DNA of 64,000 nucleotides from Humulus lupulus (Eukaryota > Streptophyta > Magnoliopsida > Rosales > Cannabaceae), in assembly GCF_963169125.1 (NCBI RefSeq), contig NC_084802.1, positions 23,839,107 through 23,903,106 on the forward strand, given 5' to 3'. Made by a program: the position numbers and the translations under genes. Positions 34,195-46,267 of the stretch are shown here, piece by piece; position 1 is the stretch's first letter, and each line of letters begins with the position of its first letter. Under the pieces are notes generated by a model that did not search any database, had not been told where the DNA came from, and saw only the letters and a list, made by a program, of their open reading frames with translations.

Positions 34195-35631
34195 GTCTAT
34201 ATACATGCTCCCAATTGCACAAAATAACATACAATAGAAAATATAAATACATGCATAGAAGTGATTTTCATATAGAGATTCGTAAATAGCACAATAGAGA
34301 TTAGAGCACTTACGAATACACAGCGGAATAAGACTACACAATTTGGATTCCCTAACCTTTTGTCCATGTTAAATGCTAGGTATTGCAATGAATCTAAACC
34401 GCTTTGATAGGCAATTAGCTAGGACATAAAATATATTTTTTCCCATTTTATTTTAATTATTTAATAATTATAATTAATTAAATACTAGTCAAAATTAACC
34501 AATTATAATTTTGACTTTTATTTAATTAATTTATTAATATTAATACCAATTTATCAATATTAACAAAATTATCCCAATTGGCTATAATACTTTCTTTTTG
34601 AGACTTTGCAATAAGATCCTCAAAGTTTCTTCTATTTCTTTTCTCACAAAATATTATTAAATAATTTAACATTATTTAATTTCCATTGAATTAGCCAATA
34701 TGATATTTTTATAATTAATAATTAAATTAATTATTCAAGACTACTAGGTTTATTTTGATGAGAGATGATTTGGGGACCATGGATCCATGAACTCAAGCAC
34801 CAATAAGTTACCATGAGTTTATTTATAACAAATAATCTCACTACCTTATTAATTACTCGTGACTCCACTATAAACTCAGAATTGCACTCTTGAATTCATA
34901 GAACGCTTTGTACCAAATGTCAATACGTTATCCATTGTTATAACCATATCTGTTATTCAATCCTGTATAGATGATCTACTAATGAGACAGATGCAAATTA
35001 ACATTGTACTCCTCATTGGTATTTTATCCTTAACTCCTACTAAGTTCCTTGTAAATGATATTTTCGTAAACTTAATTACAAAAATGAATACTCTATCATT
35101 TAACAATTGAACTAAGCTATAAGGAAATCATCGTTTCACTTCTTAAAGAGAAGCTATAGATTTCATGTCTATGATACATACTCCCACTCAATTATACTAC
35201 AAAATCTCCAATATATAAGTATGAGCTAATCCATAGGGTAAGCTGGTAACGAACAAATCAAAAGACTTGAATAATACAATTAACAGAATATTAATCACTC
35301 AGAATTAAGATTGAATTGACATATGGTCAACGTTGTGATATGATTAGATTAGATAATAACGATACTTACTTATCTTATCAATAATCACCATCGGTCTAGT
35401 CCAATGTAACAAAATACATCCGATCTTATCTACTTGGTCAATGTCCTGGATAGGACATCACACCAAATGTGTAAGCAGATCTTATCGTAGATTACCGAAT
35501 CAGTAAAAATCCATTGTACTGATTTAATTTTGGGACAAAATATTTTTGAACATATAATTACAATTATAATCCATTGTGACCAAATCTTATTATTGTAACT
35601 ATACATATGTTCGCAATTTTATAAACGTTTG
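34195..35631 (-). mobile_element. Truncated copia LTR relic, same family as element F
   Basis: Aligns along most of its length with the element F LTR (7640-9280), for example GGGGACCATGGATCCATGAA and the CGTTATCCATTGTTATAACC stretch. It breaks off at TTTATAAACGTTTG (about 35630), where the LTR of element III begins. The missing end (about 130 bp of F's LTR) is expected beyond the far end of element III, outside the window. Confidence 0.75.
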
Positions 35632-35840
35632 TGTTATCCCTAAAAAATACAAGGATGACATGGCGAATGAGAATGCGGCATGTGACATCACAAATCAGGG
35701 GAAAATGACGAAGTATTGAGAAAAGACCAACATGCAAAAAAGATAGGTCCAAGACCTATAGAGAAGTCGACCAAGCCTAGACCCCCTAGGGGTGGTCGGC
35801 CTAAGCAGGCCCAAGAGCCCTAGGGGTAGTCGGCCTGACT
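35632..35840 (+). mobile_element. 5' LTR of Tat/Retand element III, first part
   Basis: Starts TGTTATCCC, as does the LTR of element I, and contains two (A)GGGGTGGTCGGCC-type repeats. It is interrupted by solo LTR A after the target CTTAC (35841-35845). The second part is 38475-39341; without the insert the LTR is about 1.08 kb. Confidence 0.8.
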
Positions 35841-35845
35841 CTTAC
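35841..35845 (+). repeat. Target-site duplication of solo LTR A, left
   Basis: CTTAC, repeated at 38470-38474 directly after the LTR end. Confidence 0.93.
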
Positions 35846-38469
35846 TGTAATGCCCCAAAATCCCTAATAAGGTTTAGGACCTTGATTAGGAGGCCGGGAG
35901 GGCCATAATTGATTTATTATGCCATTAAATGATTATATGCATGTTTATGTGAACTATATTATTATATGATGATAAATGCATGCATATGGATCCACTTTTA
36001 ATTATAAGGGCATTTTGGTAATTTGGCCCGTTGATGGCGTAATTGTGTATTTTCATGCATGTTGGTGAATTATGAATAAGACCACATCATAATGTGGATT
36101 TGTTCGAGCCATTTAGCATGAGACAATCTTTGAAGACAAGCTATCGGTCTGGTCATAACGGGGTTAATTTCGGGGCTCGGGGTGAGTCTCGGGGTAATTT
36201 GGTGAGTAGAACATTGCCGGGAATTAAGGGGTAATGGGATATGATTTATTAGCATTTGAGAATATTGAGAATAACGGGATTTGGAGGGTGTTAATTATGA
36301 TTAATGAGATAGGCGTGAAAGGACGATTTTGCCCTTGGTGGCTGTTATGGGTTTTAATTAGGCTTAGGGGCAATATGGTCTTTTCACCCTAAGGTTATAT
36401 TTATCCATTAGAAGGCTGTAGAATTTGTAAAACAGAGCATAGCTCCTTCTTCAACCGATCATCATTTTCTTCTTCATTTCTCTTTGATTTTTGAAGATCT
36501 TTTTTAGGAGCCAAGCTAGGGAACCAAGCTTTGATGATCTAGGGTTATGTTCTACCATTGAAGAAGGTGTGATTCTGAGATTGAGGTGAGTTTCTAGCCA
36601 TTAAAACTATGGTTCTTGCTCTGTTTTCTTATTGTGTTTCAGCTGGATTTTTTAGTTGGATAATGGGAATTGATGGGAGTTTTTGGCTAGGGTTACTTGG
36701 GTTATGATGCCTAGGGCTTGTGTATATGGTATTTGGGTTCATTTGGGAGTTTAAATGAGGTTTGGAAGCTGGTTTTTCAGGTTGGAAATGGAGGAGTCGA
36801 AGGAGGGAAAAACCAGGGTTGAAAACCCTGGTTGTAGCGCTACAGCGCTAGCCAGGGAGTGTTTCACTCTGCCAAGGGCACTGGGGCGCTAGGGGTGTAG
36901 CGCTACCCTACTTTTCCAAATTCTTGTTTTAGGCACTTTTGAGGGTTTTTGGCTCGAGGTTTCAATTCCTAAGGCTCGAGATCGAATCTACTCACCGTTT
37001 GGGTACAATTCGGGGTCCTAGGAGTGAGGTTTAGGTCAAGACCCTTCCATTGTTGATTTCATTAATCAGAGGTTATATTTGGTTATGACTAGGTGACCGC
37101 TAAGAGATCAAAGAATCGATCGTTCTTAAGGGTCATTCAATTATTATTTCTCGCTCGAACCAGAGGTAAGAAAAATGCACCCAGTATGTGATGCACGAGA
37201 AACATGTGATTTGGGCATGACATGAATATTGAATATGAGATTGATCAGAGTTTGAGTCTCTGTAATTGTGCATGATCATAATTATGCTACTGATTGTTAA
37301 GTAAGCATGCTGAATGCCCTACATTTGGATATTTGACATATGATATATGCCTGGTTGCATTGCTTACTTGTGTATGGCACTGACTCATGAGTCAGAAATT
37401 GGCAATGGTGTCAGTATTAACTGTGAAGTTGTGACTCATTAGTCAAGTTCGGCAGTAGTACTAAGCACTGGTCGTATGGTGTTGGCTTAAGAGTCAAGAA
37501 TGGTTTTTGCGTGTTCAACGCAAGCAGAAAAGATTAGATCTAATCGACATCAACATTGAATGACTCATCATGAGCAATAATGCCGGACCGACCTCAAGTT
37601 CAATGAAAACTATAAGCGCTTGTCTAGCCTAATGGCTAGTCACTTAGAGTCAGGGCCAGAAGGCCCAGGTGACTGCATCGTCACATGGCTATGGGTGCTG
37701 AGCCCACGTTAGTGACTCACTCATTAGTCACTCATTTGATTAGGGCTATACGCCCCAGCACGGTTATTAGAACCTCAAAGTGTTAAATCACTCATCTGAT
37801 TAGGGCTACACGCTCCAACATGGTTATCAGAACCTCAAAGTGTTAATCATTCATCTGATTTGGGCTATAAGCCCCAATATGGTTAACAGAACCTCAAAGT
37901 GTTAAATCACTCGTCTAACTAGGATGGACTTGATAGTCATTCTTGCAGGAGGGCAGGATCCACAACCATCATTATCTGGACTTATTTGCAAGCATGAATA
38001 AGGCTATTATTTCTAGGCATGCACATATGATGTTGTAACATGTTATTACTGTTCATGAGCATATTGAATTTTCTTACTGAGCTTCAGCTCACAGGTGCTA
38101 TATGGTGCAGGTAAAGGCAAAAGAAAGTTGGACCATCCTTGAGTTGGAGAGCCTAAGTGACGATGTGTACATATGCGGCTGCTCGACCGCCACGGCCGAG
38201 GGTTGAAAGAGGAACTAGGGTTAAACCCTATTTTGCCGCTTATGTCGGCTGGTTGTAAATCTTTTGTTGCAATAACCTTTAAATTATATTTTTGGGATCC
38301 CAATGTATATGGTAAGCGTTTTAGTGAAACATTGTATCTTAACCAAAAAATTTAACCCTAAACCGCTAATAATACTTAGTCACACGATTATGGAAAAATG
38401 ACTCGATTAGCGATTTTAGCACTGTTTAAAATGCTCACCATAACGGTCCCTAAAGTTTAGGGCGTTACA
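35846..38469 (+). mobile_element. Solo LTR A, Tekay family (2624 bp)
   Basis: Begins TGTAATGCCCC and ends AGGGCGTTACA, with a perfect 5-bp target duplication and no internal region, so it arose by recombination between two LTRs. Layout: AT-rich U3; CT-rich leader near 36445-36480; donor-like GAG|GTGAGT at 36586; a CpG-rich AGCGCT palindrome block (36833-36906); donor-like GAG|GTAAGA at 37166; a palindrome-rich region (37380-37731); 60-bp tandem repeats (37731-37910); and donor-like GCAG|GTAAAG at 38111. Confidence 0.95.
37731..37910. repeat. 60-bp tandem repeat, three copies
   Basis: Units start near 37731, 37791 and 37850. Each contains TCATYTGATTAGGGCTA, then AACCTCAAAGTGTTAA. Inside solo LTR A. 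Confidence 0.93.
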
Positions 38470-38474
38470 CTTAC

Positions 38475-39341
38475 CCCAGGGGTGGTCGGCCCCAGTGTGT
38501 CCAAAGACTAGGAGTGATCGGCCCCAGTATGCCCAAGGACCCCTAGAGGTGGTCGGCCTAACCCCTACCCCTAGGGTGGTTGGCTTGACATGCTCAAGAA
38601 TCACTTGGGTGGTCGGCCCACCCTATTCTTCATAGGGTGGTCGACCTAAACCCCCAAGTACACTTCATTGAGAAATACTCATTCTCGTTCAAACTGTGAT
38701 CAACAGACCTAGCACCCAGAAGGTCACAAGCCTAGCACCCAGAGAATCAACAGGTCCAGCACCCAGGCTCCGGTCATCGGGCCTAACACCTAAGTCTCAT
38801 ATACCAACAGAGACTTAACATTTTCCCAGAGTTTCTATCGTGCATTATCCACCACGATCTAGAGAAACAACGAAAGACCCACGATCTCACAATCATGGGA
38901 AGGTGGACACGTATCTCCACTACCTGTTAATCATGTACTAAACCACGATCCTAGTATGATTGGTCATGTAACAACCATTGGGTACTATAAATAAAGGACC
39001 CAAGGCTTTATGATAGAGGACTCTTTTTTCGGGACTTTTGGGCTTTTTTTCCCTTGGATCGCTTTTTCTGGAATTTTGGAGATCTAAAGAACATTTGGGG
39101 AGAAATTCCGGGCAAGTTAGAATGAGTGAACACTTTGGTTCAACAGTGTAATTTTCAAGTGATTCAATACTAAAAGCTAAGTGGATTAGGTTATTACTGT
39201 TCATCAGAACAGGGCTGAACCACTATAAAATTTTTGTGTGTTTACTTAAGATAATCGTACTCTATTGTTTATTCTATTTGTTTCGTTCAAAATGTGTCGT
39301 ATACTATACATACGACTGTTGACCAATTTCACAGGTCAACA
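38475..39341 (+). mobile_element. 5' LTR of element III, second part
   Basis: Continues the LTR after solo LTR A. It has a run of GGTGGTCGGCC-type repeats (38476-38645), three CCTAGCACCCAG-type words (38706-38765), a TATA box at 38986, and the end GGTCAACA at 39341. 38483-38935 matches the partial LTR at 63626-64000. Confidence 0.85.
38986..38993 (+). promoter_or_regulatory. TATA box of the element III LTR
   Basis: TATAAATA, about 355 bp before the LTR end; promoter call by motif and position. Confidence 0.5.
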
Positions 39342-39362
39342 TTTTGGTGCTTTCATTGAGAG
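39342..39362 (+). promoter_or_regulatory. Primer-binding-site region of element III
   Basis: TGGTGCTTTCATTGAGAG begins three bases after the LTR end, identical to the motif after the element I LTR. The primer tRNA is not identified. Confidence 0.65.
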
Positions 39363-39397
39363 TACGAAATCAAGAAACACACTTTCATCATTTTTAC

Positions 39398-40911
39398 GAT
39401 GCCTCCAAAATCCAGTTAGACCAAGAAGACTGCTCCCAGGGATTCCACCACCCAGGATCCCAAAGATCCCGTTAACGAACCTCAGGTGGAGGTTGGAGAT
39501 CAACCTGATGCGGAAGATCCACAAGACGCTCACCAGGAGGAGATGACACAATTTCTGGAGAGGCATGAGGCCTTTGCTGCAAAAATTGCCCTTCATAGGG
39601 CAACTATGGAATGATAACAACAGGAGATAGATGAGCAGGTCCAGAGGATGATCCAGAGGGAGTAGGAAGTTGACCAGAGGCACCAGGAGGCTACTGTGGC
39701 CTTGGAGGCGGCTACTTAGTTAGCCCAAGCTAACGTTGAAGCTGCTGCTCAAGCAGTGAAGGAGGCTCAGGCCAAAGCAGCAGGAATACAATACAACAGT
39801 AACAGAGAGTCCCAGGGGAGGAGAAGGACCCCAAGGACACTCTCAGAACCACTTTCCCAGAGACAGGATGAAGAGGCATAGTCCAAGACTGCCTCCTCCA
39901 TGATTAAGAAGAATAACACTTCATCTTGGAGTAGGAGTCTTACCAACCTGAAGGCCCCCTCCCAAGGGGGCAGACGAAACAACGTAGAAGATGAGGGTCA
40001 GACATCTGAGAGGCATGACAGGAATGGAAATGGCCGCTCAAAGTCTCAAAGTCATGTAGAAGGAGAGGCTCGGGGGCAGGGTCGCACCGACAGGGGCAAG
40101 CAGACCTACCACCCCTACACCCTCAGTCTCGCAAGGGAAATGAACCGATGAATAACACCAATATTGTGTTCGATAGGCTAGGGAAAGATGCACAACCTCA
40201 GGATTTGAGGGAGGTCATCAACAAGAGGACCAACGCCCAGGAGGGGGTACCAGGGACATCTACCCCACCTGGAGCAACGATCCCACCAGTAGTGTAGGTT
40301 CAAATAGATGCACTTATTATGGATGTTCAGGGTCTAACAAAGAAACCTTCAAATATCGAGCTGGCTCATAGAAGTGGGAGTCCTTTCAGTGCCAAGATCC
40401 AAGCTGCCCAACCACCACCGAAATATAAGACCTCGAAACTTTATACACACACTAGGAAGGAGGACCCAGTACGACACATTGGGAAGTTCGAGGATCAGAT
40501 GGAGTTACTCGGTGTGGAGCATGATTATAGGTGTAGGGTATTCCCTACCACTCTCTCTGACTCAGCTTAGGAATGGTATTGGAAATTCAAACCTGGATCC
40601 ATCACTTCCTGGGAGCAGTTCAGGAAGGAATTCTGCAAGGTCTTTAGTGCCGGGCGGATTCAACCAATTTATGCCAATTAGTTAGCTGACATCAAGCAAG
40701 GGAAAGATGAATCCCTAAAAGACTACATTCAAAGATTCATGAGAGAGGTAAACCGAGCGTCCACAGTAGGAGATGAAGGGAAGTTCGTTGCCATCTCGGC
40801 ATGAATAATTTATCGTAGTCCCTTGTGGGATAGTATACATAGGAACCTTATCAACACCTTGCAAGAGTTCCTGGACCGAGCCGACAAATATATGAAGCTA
40901 GATGATTGTAA
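39398..40911 (+). pseudogene. gag of element III, first part
   Basis: Frame from an ATG giving MPPKSS then a stop. Gln/Glu-rich coiled coil and acidic/basic linkers follow with several stops. The conserved gag core lies at about 40319-40911 (ARP-like spacing, DPVRHIGKFEDQMELLG, SITSWEQFRKEF, then DESLKDYIQRFMREVNR). It stops at KYMKLDD where solo LTR B is inserted. Too many stops for function. Confidence 0.85.
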
Positions 40912-40916
40912 CATCC
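40912..40916 (+). repeat. Target-site duplication of solo LTR B, left
   Basis: ATGAT, repeated at 43365-43369 directly after the LTR end. Confidence 0.93.
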
Positions 40917-43364
40917 CAAATTTCCTAATGTGGCTTAGTGCCTGGATTAGGGGGTCGGGAGACAATAATTGAGTTATTATATATGAATTATATTATAATA
41001 TAATTATGCTTGCATGTTAGAGATATTAAATATGTGTATGTGGGCCCGTTTCTTATAAGAAAGGTATTTGAGTAATTTGACCCGTTCGGGGTATAAATGC
41101 AAATATGTGTTTGTGTCATTGAGACCACATTATTATGTGGATATATTTGGGTTACTCGACGAGAGGCGATCCTGATGAACAAGTTAGCGGAAAAGTCACA
41201 ACGGGGTCTTAATACCCGGCTCGGAATGAGGTTAGGGGTATTTAAGTAATTTAGTACATTACCGGGAACTAGTGGGTAATGGGAATTTATTGGTAACCAT
41301 GTGAGAATATTGGAAGTAGCGGGAATTATAGGATGTAAATTGTGGATAGCGGGATTTGAGGTAAAGGACAAAATTGCCCTTGTGAACACTTGATAAATAG
41401 GCTAAGGGTAAGGGGCAAAATGGTCATTTTTTGGTCTAAGTATAGTGTTTGGGTGAGCTGGGAATGTTTGAGAAGGCCAAGTAAATTAAAGGAAAAGAAA
41501 CACATCAGCTCCCTTTCTCTCTCTCTCGTTTTCTCTATGTGCCATGGAAGCTTGAGGAATTTTTGGGGAAAATGAAGATCAAAGCTTGGGAATCAAAGTG
41601 TTAGACTTGGGGATTAGTTCAAGGGAGTTTTTTTATCTCTGAGGTAAGATTTACACTCAGCTTCTCTTCATGTTTTTGTGGTTGTTGGCTGAAGTTTAAG
41701 TATATGCATGCTAGATAGTTGGAAGGTTGAGTTTGAGAATTTTGATAAGTTTTACTATGTTATATAGCTGGGTTTTGTTGTTGGAAAGGGTTGTGTTAAT
41801 TATGGAAATTGAATTGGAAGACTGGGGTGGAATTAGATGGGTTTTAGTTGGGTTCGGCTGAAGAAAAACCTAGAAAATTCTGGGTTCGTGGGGCTGAGCC
41901 GCGACCTGCGAAGAAAAATGCGAGCCAGGAGGGCTCGGAGGCAGCAGAGGCGGGCCGCGGCGCCTCAGGGGTGTGGCGCGGCGTGCGTTGGTTTCCAGGG
42001 AGGCCGAGCCTCTGGAATTAGAGGCGGGCCGTGGCTCGGGTTGTGGGGTCGTGGCCCTTAAGGGGAATTTTGGACTTAATGGGATTTTTAGGTTGGGAAC
42101 TTAACCATTTGGGCTCGGGATCGATTCTACTTCCTTGATAAGTGGAATTCGATGTCCCGGAGGCTAAGATTTGATCTGGAAGCTTTTATTTACCTATTGT
42201 TGATAGAACTTCCTTTTTACGGTTGTGACTAGGTTTACGCTAAGGGCTTGAATCGGGGATCGTACTCAAAGGGTCGTCGCTAGTAACTCGCATATGGACC
42301 GAAGGTAAGAAAACTGCACTTGTTAAGTGAATGCATGATTAGAGCTTAGTCAATGTAGTGAATATAGAGATGAATAAAGCTTTGACTTTGTTAATGAACA
42401 TGATTATAATTATGTTTGCGAATATTTGATTAGGTACACTGTAATGTGCATAATTATGATTATGCATATCACTGTCGTTTGAATGTATTATAATGCATTG
42501 TAATTGTTGTTAAGTATGTTGTATGAAACATGTGATTGTCTGTCGTGACCGTGAAGCTTGGTTTATAAACCAGAGATTTATTAGGATGTTAAGTGAGGAT
42601 CAACTTATTAGTTGAGAGTATATTGGACTCTGGGAGACTCGCCTTAAAAGTCGAGAGTCTCAAGGCTTCAACTTATAAGTTGGAGGCATGTGGTGGCTTG
42701 ACTTATAAGTCAAGGGCTTTAAGAACTTAGTTTATAAGCTAAGATTGGCATAGTGCACGTGGAGTGCAGGCCACCATGGCTGGGCCACCCTGGGAGTGCG
42801 ACATGCACTTGACTGGCTCGGATGCCAACAACTAGAAAGAAAGTGCAACACGCACTTGTGTGACTCCATGGTTACCAGTTTGCTTAATGAACTCACCAAT
42901 TTCAGTTATTACTGCTTGATAGGCATTTTATTTTGTGAACTGTTAATTATGTTTTCTTGCTGAGTCTTCTGGCTCACAGGTGCTTTGTGGTTCAGGTAAA
43001 GGTAAAGAGAAGCTCAACCAGCCATGAGTCGAAGGGCAATAGTAGTGATATGTACAGATGCAGTCCGCTCAACCACCACGACCGAGATGCTCAAGGAAAC
43101 TAGGGTTAAACCTAGCTTTTGCCGCCTAGGTCGGCTTATTGTGTAACCTGAGTATTGTAATTAACTTTTAAATTGATGTTTTTGGGATCTCGTGTAAATA
43201 ACATGTTTTTAATCTAATGAAAATACGTTTGAGTTTATCAAAGAATTTTAGTACCTAAACCTTTAGTGGCTTAATCACACATTTAGTCTAAATGACTTGT
43301 TTAGCAAGTCCAGCACTGGTTTTAAACACACTTGGTAATGGACCCTAATTAGCAGGGCGTTACA
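40917..43364 (+). mobile_element. Solo LTR B, Tekay family (2448 bp)
   Basis: Begins TGTAACATCCC and ends AGGGCGTTACA, with a perfect 5-bp duplication. Same layout as A: CT-rich leader (41508-41530), donor-like GAG|GTAAGA at 41644, a CpG-rich GC block (about 41935-42055, with GGCCGCGGCGCC), donor-like AAG|GTAAGA at 42305, a six-palindrome array (42560-42743), and donor-like TCAG|GTAAAG at 42996. The Arg-rich ORF at 41837-42061 is the GC block, not a gene. Confidence 0.95.
42560..42743. repeat. Array of six short palindromes in solo LTR B
   Basis: GGTTTATAAACC (42560), CAACTTATTAGTTG (42601), CTCGCCTTAAAAGTCGAG (42638), CAACTTATAAGTTG (42669), CTTGACTTATAAGTCAAG (42697) and CTTAGTTTATAAGCTAAG (42726). 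Three are perfect; the others have one mismatch or a short loop. Confidence 0.9.
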
Positions 43365-43369
43365 ATGAT

Positions 43370-44149
43370 GCTATCATGAAGGAAGAAAAATGCATAAACC
43401 ATCCCACCACTGTCAAGGTGGATAAAAATGGCGTAAACCCTCAGAGCAACAGTGGGGGCAACGGTAAGAAGAAGAATACCTCAGGGTCCGAGCAGGGTGG
43501 AGAAAAGAAAGCTAAGTCAACACCTGCCGACAAACAAGCTAAGCATCAACCCTACCAACCCAAGTTCACTAATTATACTATCTTGACCACATCAAGGGCT
43601 GAGATTTACTTGGCAACATACCAGGAGGTACCATACCGAAAGCCACCACCCTTGCATTCAGAAGGAAAGAAGTACAAGAATAAGTTTTGTCGTTTCCATA
43701 ATGATTATGGGCACGACACAAATGAGTGCAAACAATTGAAGGATGAGATAGAGTTTCATCTCCGATCAGGAAAACTCTCGAGGTACTGAGGCAATACCGA
43801 AACCCCAGGCAGGAATCCAGAATTTCGAAGGCAAAGGAGTCTACCTTTGGAGCCAGCAGCTGTAGACTTCACACTAGATACCATATGTGGAGGGCCCCAC
43901 ATAACAGGCAACCGTAACAATGCTCGTGAGCGATATGCAAGGACCTTCAGACATGAGGTAGGGGAGTCTTCCCAGTGTATGGCAGTCGAGGAGTGGTCTC
44001 CAAAAAATCCAAAGTATGAAAGTGAAACTCTCACTTTTACAAAGGATGACGCCAGGCACATGAGGTACCCCCACAATAACCCTCTGGTCCTTACCATTCA
44101 AATCGCCAATGCCTGGGTGAAGATATGCTTGGTGGATATGGGAAGCTAA
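43370..44149 (+). pseudogene. gag C-terminus and protease start of element III
   Basis: Continues gag after LTR B. It holds a basic, Gly/Asn-rich linker, then a zinc-knuckle variant CRFHNDYGHDTNEC (about 43690-43730, His in the second metal position) typical of Tat-type gag, and a stop at 43787. A further frame (43847-44149) runs to the protease motif CLVDMGS followed by a stop; the family motif is VDTGS, so the active site is changed. Confidence 0.8.
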
Positions 44150-44710
44150 AGTATATATCATCTACAAATCATCCCTCGAGAAGATGAAGCTCATGGTCAA
44201 GGACTTGACACCGTGTTCCCAAGTGATATATGGGTTCACGGGAGATTTCCTAGCACCAACAGGAACTATCAGATTACCAGTCACGGTGGGGGATGCCCCC
44301 AGGCACGAGACTGTGATGACAGAGTTCCTGGTGGTAGATTTCTCATCGGCTTACAATGTAGTGCTCGGGAGACCCCTCCTGATGGCATTACACGTAGCAG
44401 TATCTATCTGGCATCTATCTTTGAAGTTTCCCACCAGCGCAGGGCAATGATGCGTACAGGGTAACCAAAGGGAGGCATGAGAATGCTATAATGCGTCAGT
44501 GGTCAAGGAAAATAAAGGACCATGCATAAACAACATGATAGTAACCTGCTGCGAAGAGAATGAAAGAACCGATGAGGTTGTCAACATGGAAGTTGACGTT
44601 GATAGAAACATTCTGCTGGAGCTGGGGGCTCCTTTTAACGAAGATTTGTTATTATAGCGAGTTTCCCAAAGCGAGGGAAACAACATCGATCCTCGCTTTG
44701 GGGATGCGTC
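44150..44710 (+). pseudogene. Protease end and RT linker of element III
   Basis: Open at 44184-44450 with the protease C-terminal pattern FSSAYNVVLGRPLLMAL and VSIWHLSLKFPT. The stretch 44450-44710 is frameshifted but still matches the spacer before RT. Confidence 0.75.
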
Positions 44711-45646
44711 ATGGGGGTGGGACCAATCGAAGATCTTGACGAAGTCCTACTAGATGAGGAGGACCCGACTAGAGTAATCAAAGTCGGGAAGGAGTTAAAG
44801 GTGGAAATTAAAGCACAGTTAGTGGAATTTTTGAAGAAAAACCAGGACGTCTTTGCCTGGTCACGTAAGGACATGGTTGGAATTTCTCCATCCATGATAA
44901 GTCATGTCCTCAATATAGACAATAACTACCCATCAGTGCAACAAAAAAGGAGACTGTTTGAGAAAGACCGATCTCAAGCCCTGAAGGATAAGGCTGAGCG
45001 GCTCAAGGAAAATAATTTTATAAGGGAGGCCTACTACCCTGATTGGGTATCAAACCCTGTGTTGGTCCCAAAACCAAACGGGAAGTGGAGAACATGTGTG
45101 GACTTCATAGATCTGAACAAGGCCTGCCCCAAAGACTGCTTCCCACTACCCAAAATAGACCAACTGGTCGATGCAACGACAGGACATGAAATACTCTCAT
45201 TCATGGATGCGTATTCTGGGTATAATCAAATAAGTATGCACCCTCCCGAAGAGGAACATACCAGCTTCCGGACAGACAAGGGATTGTACTGTTATAAGGT
45301 GATGTCATTCGACTTGAAGAATGCAGGATCCACCTACCAGCATTTAGTGAATGGCATGTTCCGAGACTTGATCGACAAAATTATGGAGGAATACGTCGAT
45401 GACATGTTGGTCAAGTCCAAAGAAGCTTGGGGGCATGTTCAAGACTTGGAGAAATGCTTTGCCATACTTAGAAAGTATAGCATGAAGTTAAACCCTCTCA
45501 AGTGCTCGTTTGGAGTTGGTTCTGGTAAGTTTCTCAAATACATAGTCAATTCATGGGGAATCGAGGCTAACCCCGAGAAGATCAAAGCATTGATCGACAT
45601 GAAGTCACCTACCATAATCAAAGAAGTGCAAAGCTTAACCGAGAGA
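44711..45646 (+). pseudogene. Reverse transcriptase of element III, open but cut
   Basis: A 312-codon open stretch with all main RT blocks: VLVPKPNGKWRTCVDFIDLN, CPKDCFPLPKIDQLVD, SFMDAYSGYNQISMHPPEE, MSFDLKNAGSTYQHLVNGMF and the intact catalytic box EEYVDDMLVKS, then LNPLKCSFGV. It breaks at the SLTERVA motif, where a 13.8-kb nested insertion begins. The rest of pol resumes at 59459. It is well preserved compared with gag of the same element. Confidence 0.9.
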
Positions 45647-45651
45647 GTAGC
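45647..45651 (+). repeat. Target-site duplication of solo LTR C, left
   Basis: GTAGC, repeated at 59454-59458, 13.8 kb away, directly after the end of LTR C. Joining across the two copies restores the RT/RNase H reading. Confidence 0.93.
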
Positions 45652-46262
45652 TATAATGACCTAAATTTCCTAATAAGGTTTAGGACCTTGATTAGGAAGT
45701 CGGGAGGGCCATAACTGATTTATTGTGCCATTATATGATTATATGCATGTTTATGTGGATCATATTATTATATGATGATAAATGCATGCATATGGGTATA
45801 TATTTTGTTATGAGGGCATTTTGGTAATTTGGCTCGTTGATGGCGTGATTGCATATTTGTGTGCATATTGGTAAGCTATTGTTGAGGCCACATTATAATG
45901 TGGATTTGTTCGAGTTGTTCGGCATGAGATGATCTTTGAGTATAACTTAGCGGTTTGGTCATAACGGGAGTAAGTTCGGGGCTCGGGGTGTGTCCCGAGG
46001 TAATTTGGTGATTAGAGTGTTGCCGGGAGTTAACGGGTAACGGGATATGAATTATTGATATTCGAAGATATTGAGAATAGCGGGAATTGGAGGGTGCTAA
46101 TTATGGTTAACGAGATAGGTGTGAAATGACAATTTTTCCCTTGGTGGCTATTAAGGATTTTAATTAGACTTGAGGGCATTTAGGTTATTTTACCCTAAAG
46201 GATATATATCCATACTTAAACTAGAAAACTGTAGAAGGCTGTAGAAAAACAGAGCACCTATA
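45652..46262 (+). mobile_element. Solo LTR C, first part
   Basis: Begins TATAATGACC (TGTAATGACC with one change) and follows LTR A closely to the leader AAACAGAGCACC. It is interrupted at 46263 by full-length element D; the second part is 57781-59453. Confidence 0.88.
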
Positions 46263-46267
46263 ACACC
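46263..46267 (+). repeat. Target-site duplication of element D, left
   Basis: ACACC, repeated at 57776-57780. Confidence 0.9.

Noticed and set aside
38046..38355. ORFs around 38.0-38.4 kb
   Set aside because: They lie in solo LTR A near its conserved splice-like block and are not conserved in LTRs B, C or E.
41837..42061. Arg/Gly-rich ORF, and similar ORFs at 49229-49538, 46497-46748 and 56547-56951
   Set aside because: They fall in the GC-rich block or minisatellite of Tekay-family LTRs and do not keep frame between copies.
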